A stretch of 8,991 bases of DNA from Nitrospirales bacterium (GCA_013817135.1 JACDDF010000057.1:1-8991); one strand, 5' to 3'; numbered from the stretch's first letter, positions 1 to 6,930 are shown. The notes: generated by a model from the letters alone, not told the origin. Numbers and translations: made by a program.

Positions 1-721
1 GAGTGAGAGCCTGCTTGAAAATGTCCGGATCGTCAATTTGACGTGTCTCAATCTGGATAACTCCTAAATTGTAGTGGGCTTCATGCTGCTTCGGGTCCAA
101 CTCTAGGGCTTTTTCCCAGGCTTTTTTTGCTTCAGGGATACGATTCAAGGCCTGATAGGATCGGCCGGCCATGATTTGTCCTTGCAGGTCATCAGGATTC
201 TCTTTGAGGCGGTTCTCCAGTTTGGCGACCATCTCCATTGGATTCGGCCCTCCTCCCATTTCCGCTTCAATGGCCATCAGTTTTTGTGCGGCTTTGAACT
301 GAAGTGCACCGTAAATGCCGATGGAGGCCAATAAGACCACCAGGCCTGAGGCGATGGTCGGAACCCAATGTATTCGTTTCGAGGCTGCAGATTGCTGTTC
401 GCTGGTTTCGTCGTGAACGACGTCCTTGAAGGTGTCTAGCCGGTCTAACAGACTGAGTAGACGGCGTTCGTCCGTGGCTTTCAGGCGTTCGTAGTCTGGC
501 GGGTCCATCCTTCCCTGTGACAGTTCCATTTCGAGGTCCTGTAGAGAACGGACCACAGTTTCTCGTTCGATTTGAAGGTCAAGGAGTTCCTGAGCCCGGT
601 CATCGTCCAGGCCAAAGGAGACCGGTGAAGGATCCCGCCGCCAAAATGGAAGGGTAAGGGAGACAAGCACGATCCCCAGAATGACCACAAACGGAATCAC
701 GAAAATAGCGAAAGTCGACAT
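1..721 (-). CDS. ccmI: CcmI, cytochrome c maturation TPR protein, C-terminus cut by window edge
   Basis: CcmI is the apocytochrome chaperone of the heme ligation complex: its periplasmic TPR domain binds the C-terminus of apocytochrome c and presents it to CcmF/CcmH. 240 codons are visible from the ATG at 719-721 and the frame is still open at base 1. The layout matches the family: membrane helix 1 at about residues 5-25, a charged cytoplasmic segment with coiled-coil character at about 40-100, membrane helix 2 at about 118-140, then a periplasmic part. A TPR unit is seen at about 178-211, ending in the characteristic ALELDP, and a second begins at about 213 (HEAHYNLG). It starts 16 nt after the ccmH stop and shows no clear Shine-Dalgarno. 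The full C-terminal TPR or CcmI-2 domain lies outside the window. Identification rests on this architecture and on position directly after ccmH. Confidence 0.88.
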   Translation of the reverse strand, partial: MSTFAIFVIPFVVILGIVLVSLTLPFWRRDPSPVSFGLDDDRAQELLDLQIERETVVRSLQDLEMELSQGRMDPPDYERLKATDERRLLSLLDRLDTFKDVVHDETSEQQSAASKRIHWVPTIASGLVVLLASIGIYGALQFKAAQKLMAIEAEMGGGPNPMEMVAKLENRLKENPDDLQGQIMAGRSYQALNRIPEAKKAWEKALELDPKQHEAHYNLGVIQIETRQIDDPDIFKQALT

Positions 722-737
722 ATGGGATTGAGGCTAT

Positions 738-1202
738 TCAGGACTCGAGTTCACGCTCGATACGTTTTCGAGCCTGATCGTCCAATGGCGGTTCAGGTTG
801 GCTTGGCGGAGCGGGGGTTTCACGGACCCAGTGAGTCACTTCCTTGTAGAGAAAGAATCCCCCGACGACCAGCAGGAGAAACGGCGCCAGCCAGATGAGC
901 CAATTGACGCCATGTTTTGGGGGTTCCATGAGAATATAGTCCCCGTAACGGCTGAGGAAATAGGCGCGAATCTCCTCCGTGTTGTGTCCCAGGGCGATGC
1001 GATTACGAATAACTCCACGCATCTGTTGGGCCAGCGGTGCGCCAGATTCCCAAATATTCTCCGTTTGGCAGACGGTGCAGCGGAGTGTTTTGGCAATTTC
1101 CCTGACCTGAATGTCGACGTCCGTCTCATCCTGCACGGCAGCAAATAACGGAATAGGAATGGTCAACAGCGCCGCAAGGCACCAGGTAAGTCGAATGGGC
1201 AT
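738..1202 (-). CDS. ccmH: CcmH, thiol-reducing subunit of the heme ligation complex
   Basis: CcmH is a membrane-anchored periplasmic thiol protein that, with CcmG, reduces the CXXCH cysteines of apocytochrome c before CcmF attaches heme. The 154-aa product has a signal/anchor at residues 1-22, the family motif LRCTVCQ at 40-46 (redox cysteines C42 and C45), the conserved RYGDYIL segment at about 85-91 followed by PP, and a single C-terminal membrane helix at about 101-119 with a short charged cytoplasmic tail. Length suits the single-domain CcmH of most bacteria, not the longer E. coli CcmH-CcmI fusion; here CcmI is a separate downstream gene. The ATG shares one base with the ccmG stop (TAATG) and has no Shine-Dalgarno, so termination-reinitiation is likely. 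The usual residue after the first Cys is Pro or Leu; Thr is found here. Confidence 0.95.
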   Translation of the reverse strand: MPIRLTWCLAALLTIPIPLFAAVQDETDVDIQVREIAKTLRCTVCQTENIWESGAPLAQQMRGVIRNRIALGHNTEEIRAYFLSRYGDYILMEPPKHGVNWLIWLAPFLLLVVGGFFLYKEVTHWVRETPAPPSQPEPPLDDQARKRIERELES

Positions 1203-1765
1203 TAGGACGTCGTGGTCGTGGTGGGTTGAGCCTTGAGCAACGGGGCAATGACTTTTTGTGTGAGGTTGGTGTACACCTCACCGGTGATCGGGCCGACCCA
1301 TTTATGGCGGATTTTCCCCTGTTGATCAATCACAAATGTTTCGGGTACCCCATAAACCCCGTAATCAATGGCCAATTGTCCTTTGAGATCACGGACATGG
1401 GAAAAAGTTGAGCCGTATTCCTTTAAGTATTTTTTGGCAGCCGGCAATTCGTCCTGATAATTCACCCCCAGCATCACGAACTCGGGATTATCTTTAAAGA
1501 GTTGATGAAGCTGTAAGATGCTTTCGTGCTCCACCTTGCATTCATAACACCATGACGCCCAGAAATTGAGCAGGACCACTTTCCCCTTGAATTGATCCAA
1601 AGAGATCGTTTGTCCCGTTTCAACATCCGGTCCTTCAAAGTTGGGAGCATCGGTTTCAATCAGGACCGTGGGAATGTGGTGTGGATCTCCCCAGAGCCCC
1701 TGGTAAAACAAGGCGAACAGGCCTAACAGGCAGAGGATCAGGGTTAATTGCCAGCCTTTGCTCAT
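1202..1765 (-). CDS. ccmG: CcmG/DsbE, periplasmic thioredoxin of cytochrome c maturation
   Basis: CcmG is a membrane-tethered thioredoxin-fold reductase that passes electrons, received from CcdA or DsbD, to CcmH and apocytochrome c. I chose the ATG at 1763-1765 (187 aa). It overlaps the ccmF stop as ATGA, is preceded by a purine-rich AAGGAAG, and puts a short Lys-containing N-terminus before a membrane anchor at about residues 6-24. A longer in-frame start at 1840 would add 25 non-conserved residues lying inside ccmF. The active site is WCYEC with C73 and C76, reached through KVVLLNFWAS. The CcmG hallmark GVPETF (about 139-144, cis-Pro P141) separates it from generic TlpA proteins. Tyr-Glu between the cysteines is unusual; many relatives carry Pro or other small residues there. 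The protein ends in a Thr-rich tail (five Thr then Ser). Confidence 0.94.
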   Translation of the reverse strand: MSKGWQLTLILCLLGLFALFYQGLWGDPHHIPTVLIETDAPNFEGPDVETGQTISLDQFKGKVVLLNFWASWCYECKVEHESILQLHQLFKDNPEFVMLGVNYQDELPAAKKYLKEYGSTFSHVRDLKGQLAIDYGVYGVPETFVIDQQGKIRHKWVGPITGEVYTNLTQKVIAPLLKAQPTTTTTS

Positions 1766-3711
1766 TCTTCCTTCTTTCGGGGGCGGAGGATATTCAAAAT
1801 CACGCCGAGGCCCATGATCGCACCGCCTCCCCATACCCACAGAACCAGTGGATTGAGCACGCCACGCGCGACGGCCACACCGTCTTCGGACACCTCAGGC
1901 ATGGTCAGAAAGACGTGCCCCATGTTGGTGGCATAAATGGCCGATTCAGTCGTAGGCGTTTGGGTGGCCGAATATATGCGCTTTTGGGGCCGGAGCTCCG
2001 TAATCAAATCCTCTCCCTTAAACACTTGAAAGACGCCTTCCTGCGCATTCCAATTCCCGCCGGCCACTTCATGAATTTTTGTCAGTTTCATCCGATAGTC
2101 CCCGATCGCGAATTCGTCTCCCACCCGCATCGAGACCACTTTTTCCGTTTGATACACGGTTGAGGCAATGATGCCGACGACCAAGACGAGGACCCCGATA
2201 TGGGTGAGCATGCTGGCATAGCGTCGTTGGTTGGCGGTAAAGGCCGCCAGACTTCCCTGGAAGATATTACTCCCGTTCCGCTGCGCATACAGTTGCGAAA
2301 TTTTACCAAAGTCCAGGACTATCGCCATGCCGGCGAAGGTCACCACATAGCCTCCTGCCAGGGCATAGAGGTTATGAATGCCGGTCACAAACAGCAGGAC
2401 GACAATCACCGCTCCTGCGAGAAGTGGTGTGGAGAAGCTTTTTCTCAGGCTGGCCACCGACGCTTTGCGCCACGGGATATAGGGGCCGATTCCCATGAGA
2501 AACAACAATCCTAGGGCAATGGGCATAAACACCGCATTGTAATAGGGCGGACCGACGGTCACCTTGGCGTCCTGCAGTGTTTCGAGGATTAATGGATAGA
2601 GGGTGCCCAGAAAGACCGTTGCGGCAGCCACCAGAAAGAATAAATTGTTAAAGAGGAAGATCGATTCCCTGGATACCAACGAATCCATCTCGACTTGTGA
2701 TTTCAATTTATTGGATCTCAGGATTAACGCGCCGAAGGCGATCCCGATCACGGTGCCTACGAAAATAAGAATATACAGACCGCGCTCAGGATCCGTGGCA
2801 AAGGAATGGACGGAAGTGAGCACGCCGCTTCGCACGAGGAATGTTCCGATCAGAGACAAAGAAAATGTGACGATGATGAGGAATAAATTCCAGACTTTGA
2901 ACATCTTCCGCTTTTCCTGCACCAGAACGGAATGCAGGTAGGCGGTACCCACCAACCAGGGCATAAAAGAAGCGTTTTCGACTGGATCCCAGCCCCAATA
3001 GCCGCCCCAGCCCAGTTCGTAATAGGCCCAATAGCCGCCGAGCAGGATGCCGGTTGTCAGGCACATCCAGGCAAACATGCTCCATCGCTGAGTCACCTTG
3101 ATCCACTCTTCTCCCAATCGCCCGGAAAATAATGCGGCCATAGCAAAGGAAAAGGGAATGGAAAATCCCACATAGCCCATGTAGAGCATGGGTGGGTGTA
3201 AAACCATCGCCGGGTCTTGCAGTAACGGATTCAGGTCTTTGCCATCGAGAGGAACGGGTAGGAGGCGTTCAAACGGACTGGAGAGAAAAACAATTAAACA
3301 TAAAAATCCGAAGATGATGGCCGATTCCACCGCAATCAAATACGGCATAATGGTCGGCTGGGTGCGCCAATGCAGCCAGACGGCCAGTGTGCTAAAGACG
3401 GAAAGTATGAAGACCCAAAGCAGGAGTGAGCCTTCATGGCCGCCCCACACAGCCGCGACCGTATAGAAAAACGGGAGTTTCGAATTGGAATTGTTGGCCA
3501 CATAGAGGACGGAGAAGTCCCGTATGATAAAGGCATAAACCAATGAGAGCATGCCCACCCCCAGCAAGACGAAGATGAGGGTGACCGCCATACGTCCGGA
3601 GCGGGCCCAATCGGGGTTGCGTGTTTTGAGGGCTAACGCGGCGCTGGCCATGCCAAAGACTGAAAGCACCAGGGCAATAATGGTCGAAAAATGTCCAATT
3701 TCAATAATCAT
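1762..3711 (-). CDS. ccmF: CcmF, cytochrome c heme lyase core subunit
   Basis: CcmF is the polytopic membrane protein that takes heme from holo-CcmE, reduces it using its own b heme and ligates it to apocytochrome c. The 649-aa length is typical. The heme-handling protein signatures are all present: the WGGHEGSLLLW segment at about 89-99, the tryptophan-rich WWD domain at about 235-252 (WGGYWGWDPVENASF), and four histidines matching those known in E. coli CcmF: H172 (E. coli 173), H260 (261), H302 (303) and H504 (491). About a dozen or more hydrophobic segments are visible. A periplasmic domain at about 520-615 ends in the usual TESAIY stretch, followed by a last helix and a basic tail (RPRKKEE). 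The ATG lies 18 nt after the ccmE stop without an obvious Shine-Dalgarno, and the stop overlaps ccmG by 4 nt. Confidence 0.97.
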   Translation of the reverse strand: MIIEIGHFSTIIALVLSVFGMASAALALKTRNPDWARSGRMAVTLIFVLLGVGMLSLVYAFIIRDFSVLYVANNSNSKLPFFYTVAAVWGGHEGSLLLWVFILSVFSTLAVWLHWRTQPTIMPYLIAVESAIIFGFLCLIVFLSSPFERLLPVPLDGKDLNPLLQDPAMVLHPPMLYMGYVGFSIPFSFAMAALFSGRLGEEWIKVTQRWSMFAWMCLTTGILLGGYWAYYELGWGGYWGWDPVENASFMPWLVGTAYLHSVLVQEKRKMFKVWNLFLIIVTFSLSLIGTFLVRSGVLTSVHSFATDPERGLYILIFVGTVIGIAFGALILRSNKLKSQVEMDSLVSRESIFLFNNLFFLVAAATVFLGTLYPLILETLQDAKVTVGPPYYNAVFMPIALGLLFLMGIGPYIPWRKASVASLRKSFSTPLLAGAVIVVLLFVTGIHNLYALAGGYVVTFAGMAIVLDFGKISQLYAQRNGSNIFQGSLAAFTANQRRYASMLTHIGVLVLVVGIIASTVYQTEKVVSMRVGDEFAIGDYRMKLTKIHEVAGGNWNAQEGVFQVFKGEDLITELRPQKRIYSATQTPTTESAIYATNMGHVFLTMPEVSEDGVAVARGVLNPLVLWVWGGGAIMGLGVILNILRPRKKEE

Positions 3712-3729
3712 AGAGAGTGGCGAACAGGG

Positions 3730-4185
3730 TTAGGGCGAGAGGGTTTTCATGAAATCTTTTTTGGGAAGTTCCACACCCGCACGTTTGAGTTCCATGGGCA
3801 TGTAGTCCTCGGAATGCTTGGCCATGATCATCGTGGAATGAAACGTCTGGCCGTCCCGCCATTGGCCTTCCACCACAGCGCCTTGTCCTTCTTTAAACAG
3901 GTCTGGGGGAATACCCTGAAACGCGACAGGGATAGTGGCGGCACCATCTGTGAGTTCAAAGGTCAGACCCACCGGCTCGGGTTGGGTTTTGAGACTGCCT
4001 TTGACCACCATGCCACCCACACGAACTTTTTTGCTGTATGCTTCGGCGGAAAAAGCTTTCACCTCAGAGGGAGTCACGAAGTACACGATATTTTCCCCGA
4101 AATTCCCAAACGCAAGATAGCCGAGCGAACCGGCAACCAGGAGGATGCTGACGATGATGGCGATTTTTTTATTCTTTGTGCCCAA
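3730..4185 (-). CDS. ccmE: CcmE, periplasmic heme chaperone (TTG start)
   Basis: CcmE is a membrane-anchored OB-fold protein that binds heme covalently through one histidine and ferries it from CcmC to CcmF. The 151-aa product has a basic N-terminus (KNKK), an anchor helix at about residues 8-26, a beta-rich domain at about 45-120, and the heme site AKHSEDYMP with H124 and Y128. These correspond to H130 and Y134 of E. coli; the motif here is HSEDY, not HDENY. A flexible tail follows. The start must be TTG at 4183-4185: upstream in-frame codons offer no ATG or GTG, and the next Met is residue 59, inside the OB-fold. An AGAGG lies about 10 nt upstream. The first 17 nt overlap the end of the upstream hybrid gene, so the two are probably translated together. 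Confidence 0.95.
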   Translation of the reverse strand: MGTKNKKIAIIVSILLVAGSLGYLAFGNFGENIVYFVTPSEVKAFSAEAYSKKVRVGGMVVKGSLKTQPEPVGLTFELTDGAATIPVAFQGIPPDLFKEGQGAVVEGQWRDGQTFHSTMIMAKHSEDYMPMELKRAGVELPKKDFMKTLSP

Positions 4186-4681
4186 GGGAATCTGCCTCTG
4201 GTTCGTAAAGTTTGGATTCCTTGATCTCTTTAAATAAAACCATGACTCTTTGGCTCATGGCAAATACCATCCACCCCAAAGCCATGACGGAAATCAAATA
4301 GGCGGCGGCCACAAATCCAAAATTATTGATCAGGGCGGTATCCTGTGCCTTGAATACTTGTGCCTGGCTGTCCCAGCGCCCAATGAGAACCAGGGTTTTC
4401 AATTCGCGAATATTTTCCAGTGGAGGACCCTGGTATTCCACAGTCAGACTGGCTGCCCCATCCACAAATTCAAATGTGGCCTGGCCATGTTCCACGTCAC
4501 CCTGCAAGGTACCACTTTTGACCATCCCTTGTATCCTGACCGGTTGGGTAACCGGAGGAGTGCCCAAGAGCGTTCCCATGGACAATGTGGATAAGTGTTG
4601 CTGGTAATGCTGATAGGTCAGAATGGCGAGAAGGAGGGTTGCCCCCAGAATCAACGCCCAGCGTGTATATAATCCGGTCAT
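4169..4681 (-). CDS. CcmE-like protein without heme His, fused to a CcmD-like membrane tail
   Basis: This 170-aa protein occupies the slot of ccmD between ccmC and ccmE. Seen in the sequence: an N-terminal helix at about residues 8-23 preceded by Arg, a soluble part at 24-120, a second helix at about 122-142, and a charged tail (SQRVMVLFKEIKESK). Positive charges at both ends predict both termini in the cytoplasm and the middle in the periplasm. The middle aligns by eye with neighbouring CcmE: VRIQGMV against VRVGGMV, GTL against GSL, TFEFVDGAAS against TFELTDGAAT, then YQG against FQG. Counting from the shared Phe after the last strand, the CcmE heme histidine (H124) falls on Asn119, and no HxxxY follows. 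The end (FVAAAYLIS, then basic/acidic tail) resembles CcmD, a small single-helix protein with its C-terminus in the cytoplasm. Inference: a CcmE duplicate that lost heme binding and merged with CcmD. It starts in an ATGA overlap with ccmC. The function is not established. Confidence 0.85.
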   Translation of the reverse strand: MTGLYTRWALILGATLLLAILTYQHYQQHLSTLSMGTLLGTPPVTQPVRIQGMVKSGTLQGDVEHGQATFEFVDGAASLTVEYQGPPLENIRELKTLVLIGRWDSQAQVFKAQDTALINNFGFVAAAYLISVMALGWMVFAMSQRVMVLFKEIKESKLYEPEADSLGHKE

Positions 4682-5403
4682 GGAGTCGTCTGTGAAAAAT
4701 GGGTTTGACTGAGAAATCGACCTTTTTTGGCATGCAATAAGTCAGTCAAGTACAAAATTTGAGTGCGGACCATCACCATATAGGCAAATAATAACCAACA
4801 GCCGATGCTCATTAACGTCAGGGGGACCAGAATATCTTCTGAAATACTGACTCCTCTGGTGGAAAACGACATGGGTTGGTGGAGCGTTCTCCACCATTCC
4901 ACCGAAAATTTTATGATGGGCAGATCGATACCGCCTACAATCGCTAGAATTGCGGCATAGCGGCCTCCCTGCACAGGATCATCCACGAGTCGCCGGAGCA
5001 TTATATACCCTCCTAAAATTAGGAGAAGTACCGTAAACGAGACAAGTCGTGGGTCCCAGGTCCACCAGGTATTCCAGGTGGGTTTCGCCCAGATCGAACC
5101 GGTGATAAGGGCCAGTGTCGTAAAGAGGGCACAAATACTGGCCGAGGCCTGGCACATGTTATCCACAAGCGGATCCCGTTTCCACAAATACCAGATGCTC
5201 CCGAAAAATAACACGGAATAGGCCATGGTACTGGTATGTGCCAGAGGGACATGCACATACATGATTCTAACCAGTTCCCCTTGATAATAATCGGGAGGCG
5301 AGGCGAGTAAGCCGATGTACAAGCCTAAAAAGATGCAGAGAGCGGCTGCTCCGCCAAACCATCCTTTATAACGTTGGATCTGTCGGATAATGCGATTGAT
5401 CAT
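4678..5403 (-). CDS. ccmC: CcmC, heme handling membrane protein that loads CcmE
   Basis: CcmC holds heme at the periplasmic face through two histidines and a tryptophan-rich loop and promotes its covalent attachment to CcmE. The 241-aa product has about six membrane helices. The first histidine is H51 in IMYVHVPLAH (E. coli H60), the second is H175 in VEWWRTLHQP (E. coli H184); the separation of 124 residues is the same as in E. coli. The WWD loop is at about 105-121 and reads WNTWWTWDPRL, with Asn where E. coli has Gly. The ATG at 5401-5403 has no Shine-Dalgarno; a later start would lose helix 1. It is separated from ccmB by 76 nt, the largest gap inside the operon, and its stop overlaps the next gene by 4 nt. 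Confidence 0.96.
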   Translation of the reverse strand: MINRIIRQIQRYKGWFGGAAALCIFLGLYIGLLASPPDYYQGELVRIMYVHVPLAHTSTMAYSVLFFGSIWYLWKRDPLVDNMCQASASICALFTTLALITGSIWAKPTWNTWWTWDPRLVSFTVLLLILGGYIMLRRLVDDPVQGGRYAAILAIVGGIDLPIIKFSVEWWRTLHQPMSFSTRGVSISEDILVPLTLMSIGCWLLFAYMVMVRTQILYLTDLLHAKKGRFLSQTHFSQTTP

Positions 5404-5479
5404 GGTGTTATATTGTAAAGGGATATGACCCAGGGGGAAAGGGCCGAAAAGACAAGACTTTTAAATCCGATTTTAAAAT
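5404..5479 (-). promoter_or_regulatory. AT-rich ccmB-ccmC gap with a weak internal promoter candidate
   Basis: This is the only sizeable gap within the operon. On the minus strand it contains TACAAT (plus 5412-5417, 5 of 6 matches to a -10 box), preceded at 17 nt by TTTCCC (plus 5435-5440), which is a poor -35. The -10 box ends 8 nt before the ccmC ATG, so a transcript starting there would be leaderless or nearly so, in keeping with the missing Shine-Dalgarno. At the ccmB end there is an AT palindrome (5470-5479, ATTTTAAAAT) and a repeated TTTTAAA 12 nt away. This may be no more than compositional. Confidence 0.2.
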
Positions 5480-6157
5480 TTAAGAGTCGAGAATAAATTC
5501 AAATAACCAGAATGAGACGACGGTGAAAATAATGTCAAAGATGATCAGGAGTTGGATCCATTGGGAGTAAAAAGAAAATGGATCTCCGCTTAAGGCTCCG
5601 CGTGTGGCTTCTACGGCCGCGATCATGACTGGAATAGCCAAGGGGAGGAGCAATACCGGGAGCATGACTTCCCTGGCTCGAATCTGCACGGTTAAGGCTG
5701 AAAAGAGCGTGCCGACTGCGGCTAATCCCAAGGTGGCCAGAGAAAATATGATCAAAAGCGTTCCAACGGCTTCAATGACATCCAGATTAAAGAATAAGAC
5801 GAACAAGGGGAATAAGAGGATTTCGACTGAGAGCATGAAGAGGAAATTGGCCGCGACTTTTCCGAGATAAATGGCGCCCTTGGGAGCGGGGCACATTTGT
5901 AAAGACTCCAGACAATCGTTTTGCAATTCCGAGGTAAAGGATTTCCCTAAGCCGATAATGCCGGTAAAGGTAAAGGCGACCCAGATTATTCCCGCAATCA
6001 GTTGGCGTGCCGCATCCTGGTCCATAGAAAAGCTGAAGCTAAACACCAGAATAACAATGAGGGCAAAGAACAGCATGGACGACATGGTTTCCCGTGTCCG
6101 CCATTCACTGATGAGGTCCTTCCAGACGACCCAGCGAATTGTTTTAAAAAATGGCAT
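5480..6157 (-). CDS. ccmB: CcmB, membrane subunit of the CcmAB ABC transporter
   Basis: CcmB is the integral membrane partner of the ATPase CcmA; together with CcmC they release holo-CcmE. The 225-aa length is typical for the family. The N-terminus begins with a short amphipathic piece that contains WKDLISEWR (about residues 12-20), a recognisable CcmB opening in which K-D and the E-R pair face the ATPase. Six hydrophobic segments follow, with a cytoplasmic loop carrying a Glu/Asp-rich SELQNDCLESL at about 75-85, also a family landmark, then APKGAIYLGK. The ATG at 6155-6157 lies 14 nt inside the end of ccmA, indicating coupled translation. The stop is TAA at 5480-5482, followed by the 76-nt gap before ccmC. 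Confidence 0.94.
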   Translation of the reverse strand: MPFFKTIRWVVWKDLISEWRTRETMSSMLFFALIVILVFSFSFSMDQDAARQLIAGIIWVAFTFTGIIGLGKSFTSELQNDCLESLQMCPAPKGAIYLGKVAANFLFMLSVEILLFPLFVLFFNLDVIEAVGTLLIIFSLATLGLAAVGTLFSALTVQIRAREVMLPVLLLPLAIPVMIAAVEATRGALSGDPFSFYSQWIQLLIIFDIIFTVVSFWLFEFILDS

Positions 6158-6818
6158 CGGTGGTTAGTTGCTCAGAGGAGAGAAGTTGAAGGTGTCCGCC
6201 TTTGAGAATGCCTCCTCGTGTGGCGATTTGGGTGGCCTTGTCGCGGTCATGCGTGGTCATGAACACAGTGCCGGCACGGTCCAGCGTTTCCTGAATGAGC
6301 TGGTTGGTGATCGCAACCCCGTCATGATCCAAGGCGTTGTAGGGCTCATCGAGTAGAAGGAGTTGTGGCTGAGCCAGAATAGTTTTTGCAAAATCCAATC
6401 GCTTTTTCATGCCGGCCGAAAATTGACGTATTTTGAGGTCGGCAAAGGCCCCGATTCCTGTTCGATCCAGTGCCCGCTTGATTTGAGGTGGAGAAGGGGT
6501 TTGCCCACGAAGGCCTAAGGCAAATTGGAGATTTTCGGTGGCACTGAGTTCATCATATAAATGGGACCCATGGGCGATGAGCATAATGATTTCTCGAACG
6601 GTATCCTTCTGTGCCACGCCATCCTGGCCAAAAATGGTAAAATGACCCTGAGAAGGCGCTTGGAGGGTGGCTAAAATACGGAGCAACGTCGTTTTTCCTG
6701 CCCCGTTAGGGCCAAATAAGGCAAAGCACTCTCCCGGATGAATGTCAAAAGACAGATCCTCAAAAATACGATAGAAACCGTAGGCTTTGGAAAGGTTGCT
6801 GACCTGAATGGCGATCAT
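6144..6818 (-). CDS. ccmA: CcmA, ATPase of the heme-chaperone release ABC complex
   Basis: CcmA is the cytoplasmic nucleotide-binding subunit that powers release of holo-CcmE from CcmC. The 224-aa protein has all ABC ATPase elements: Walker A GPNGAGKTT at 36-44, signature FSAGMKKR at 133-140 (Ser-Ala-Gly in place of Ser-Gly-Gly, as is usual in CcmA), Walker B LLLLDEP at 153-159 with catalytic E158, and the switch histidine H190 in TTHD. It is the first gene of the operon. The ATG at 6816-6818 has no visible Shine-Dalgarno; a second ATG at 6821-6823 is out of frame. Other ABC ATPases look similar, but the following CcmB and CcmC make the assignment firm. Confidence 0.95.
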   Translation of the reverse strand: MIAIQVSNLSKAYGFYRIFEDLSFDIHPGECFALFGPNGAGKTTLLRILATLQAPSQGHFTIFGQDGVAQKDTVREIIMLIAHGSHLYDELSATENLQFALGLRGQTPSPPQIKRALDRTGIGAFADLKIRQFSAGMKKRLDFAKTILAQPQLLLLDEPYNALDHDGVAITNQLIQETLDRAGTVFMTTHDRDKATQIATRGGILKGGHLQLLSSEQLTTDAIF

Positions 6819-6907
6819 GTCATGGTATGAGACTTGGAAAAGTTAGCCGTGCAGTCTACGAAATGTATTGGAGCTTGTCTAGGAATGTAACAAGATGTTG
6901 GAAACAG

Positions 6908-6930
6908 TCGCTAGCGATATGCTTTTATCG
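6908..6930. repeat. Overlapping palindromes upstream of ccmA, possible operator
   Basis: A perfect 10-bp palindrome, TCGCTAGCGA (6908-6917), overlaps an inverted repeat CGATA (6915-6919) / TATCG (6926-6930) with a 6-nt loop. The site lies about 90-110 bp upstream of the ccmA ATG, a plausible place for a regulator to bind. No known factor's site is recognised, and short palindromes do occur by chance. Confidence 0.25.

Noticed and set aside
798..1148. Plus-strand ORF of 116 aa opposite ccmH
   Set aside because: It is a mirror of ccmH, which has the LRCTVCQ motif and a proper signal and membrane anchor.
1766..1840. Longer ccmG start giving 25 extra N-terminal residues
   Set aside because: The extension lies inside ccmF and is Pro/Arg-rich; the ATG at 1765 gives a normal anchor and an ATGA junction.
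1681..2163. Plus-strand ORF of 160 aa opposite ccmG and ccmF
   Set aside because: It is antisense to two firmly identified genes and shows no family features.
3691..4224. Plus-strand ORF of 177 aa opposite ccmE
   Set aside because: It lies wholly antisense to ccmE and the ends of its neighbours, has no recognisable domain, and is His/Phe-rich in the way expected of an antisense reading of a hydrophobic gene.
4169..4681. Reading the hybrid gene as a second functional CcmE
   Set aside because: The heme-binding His and the Tyr four residues on are absent, and a second membrane helix replaces the flexible tail.
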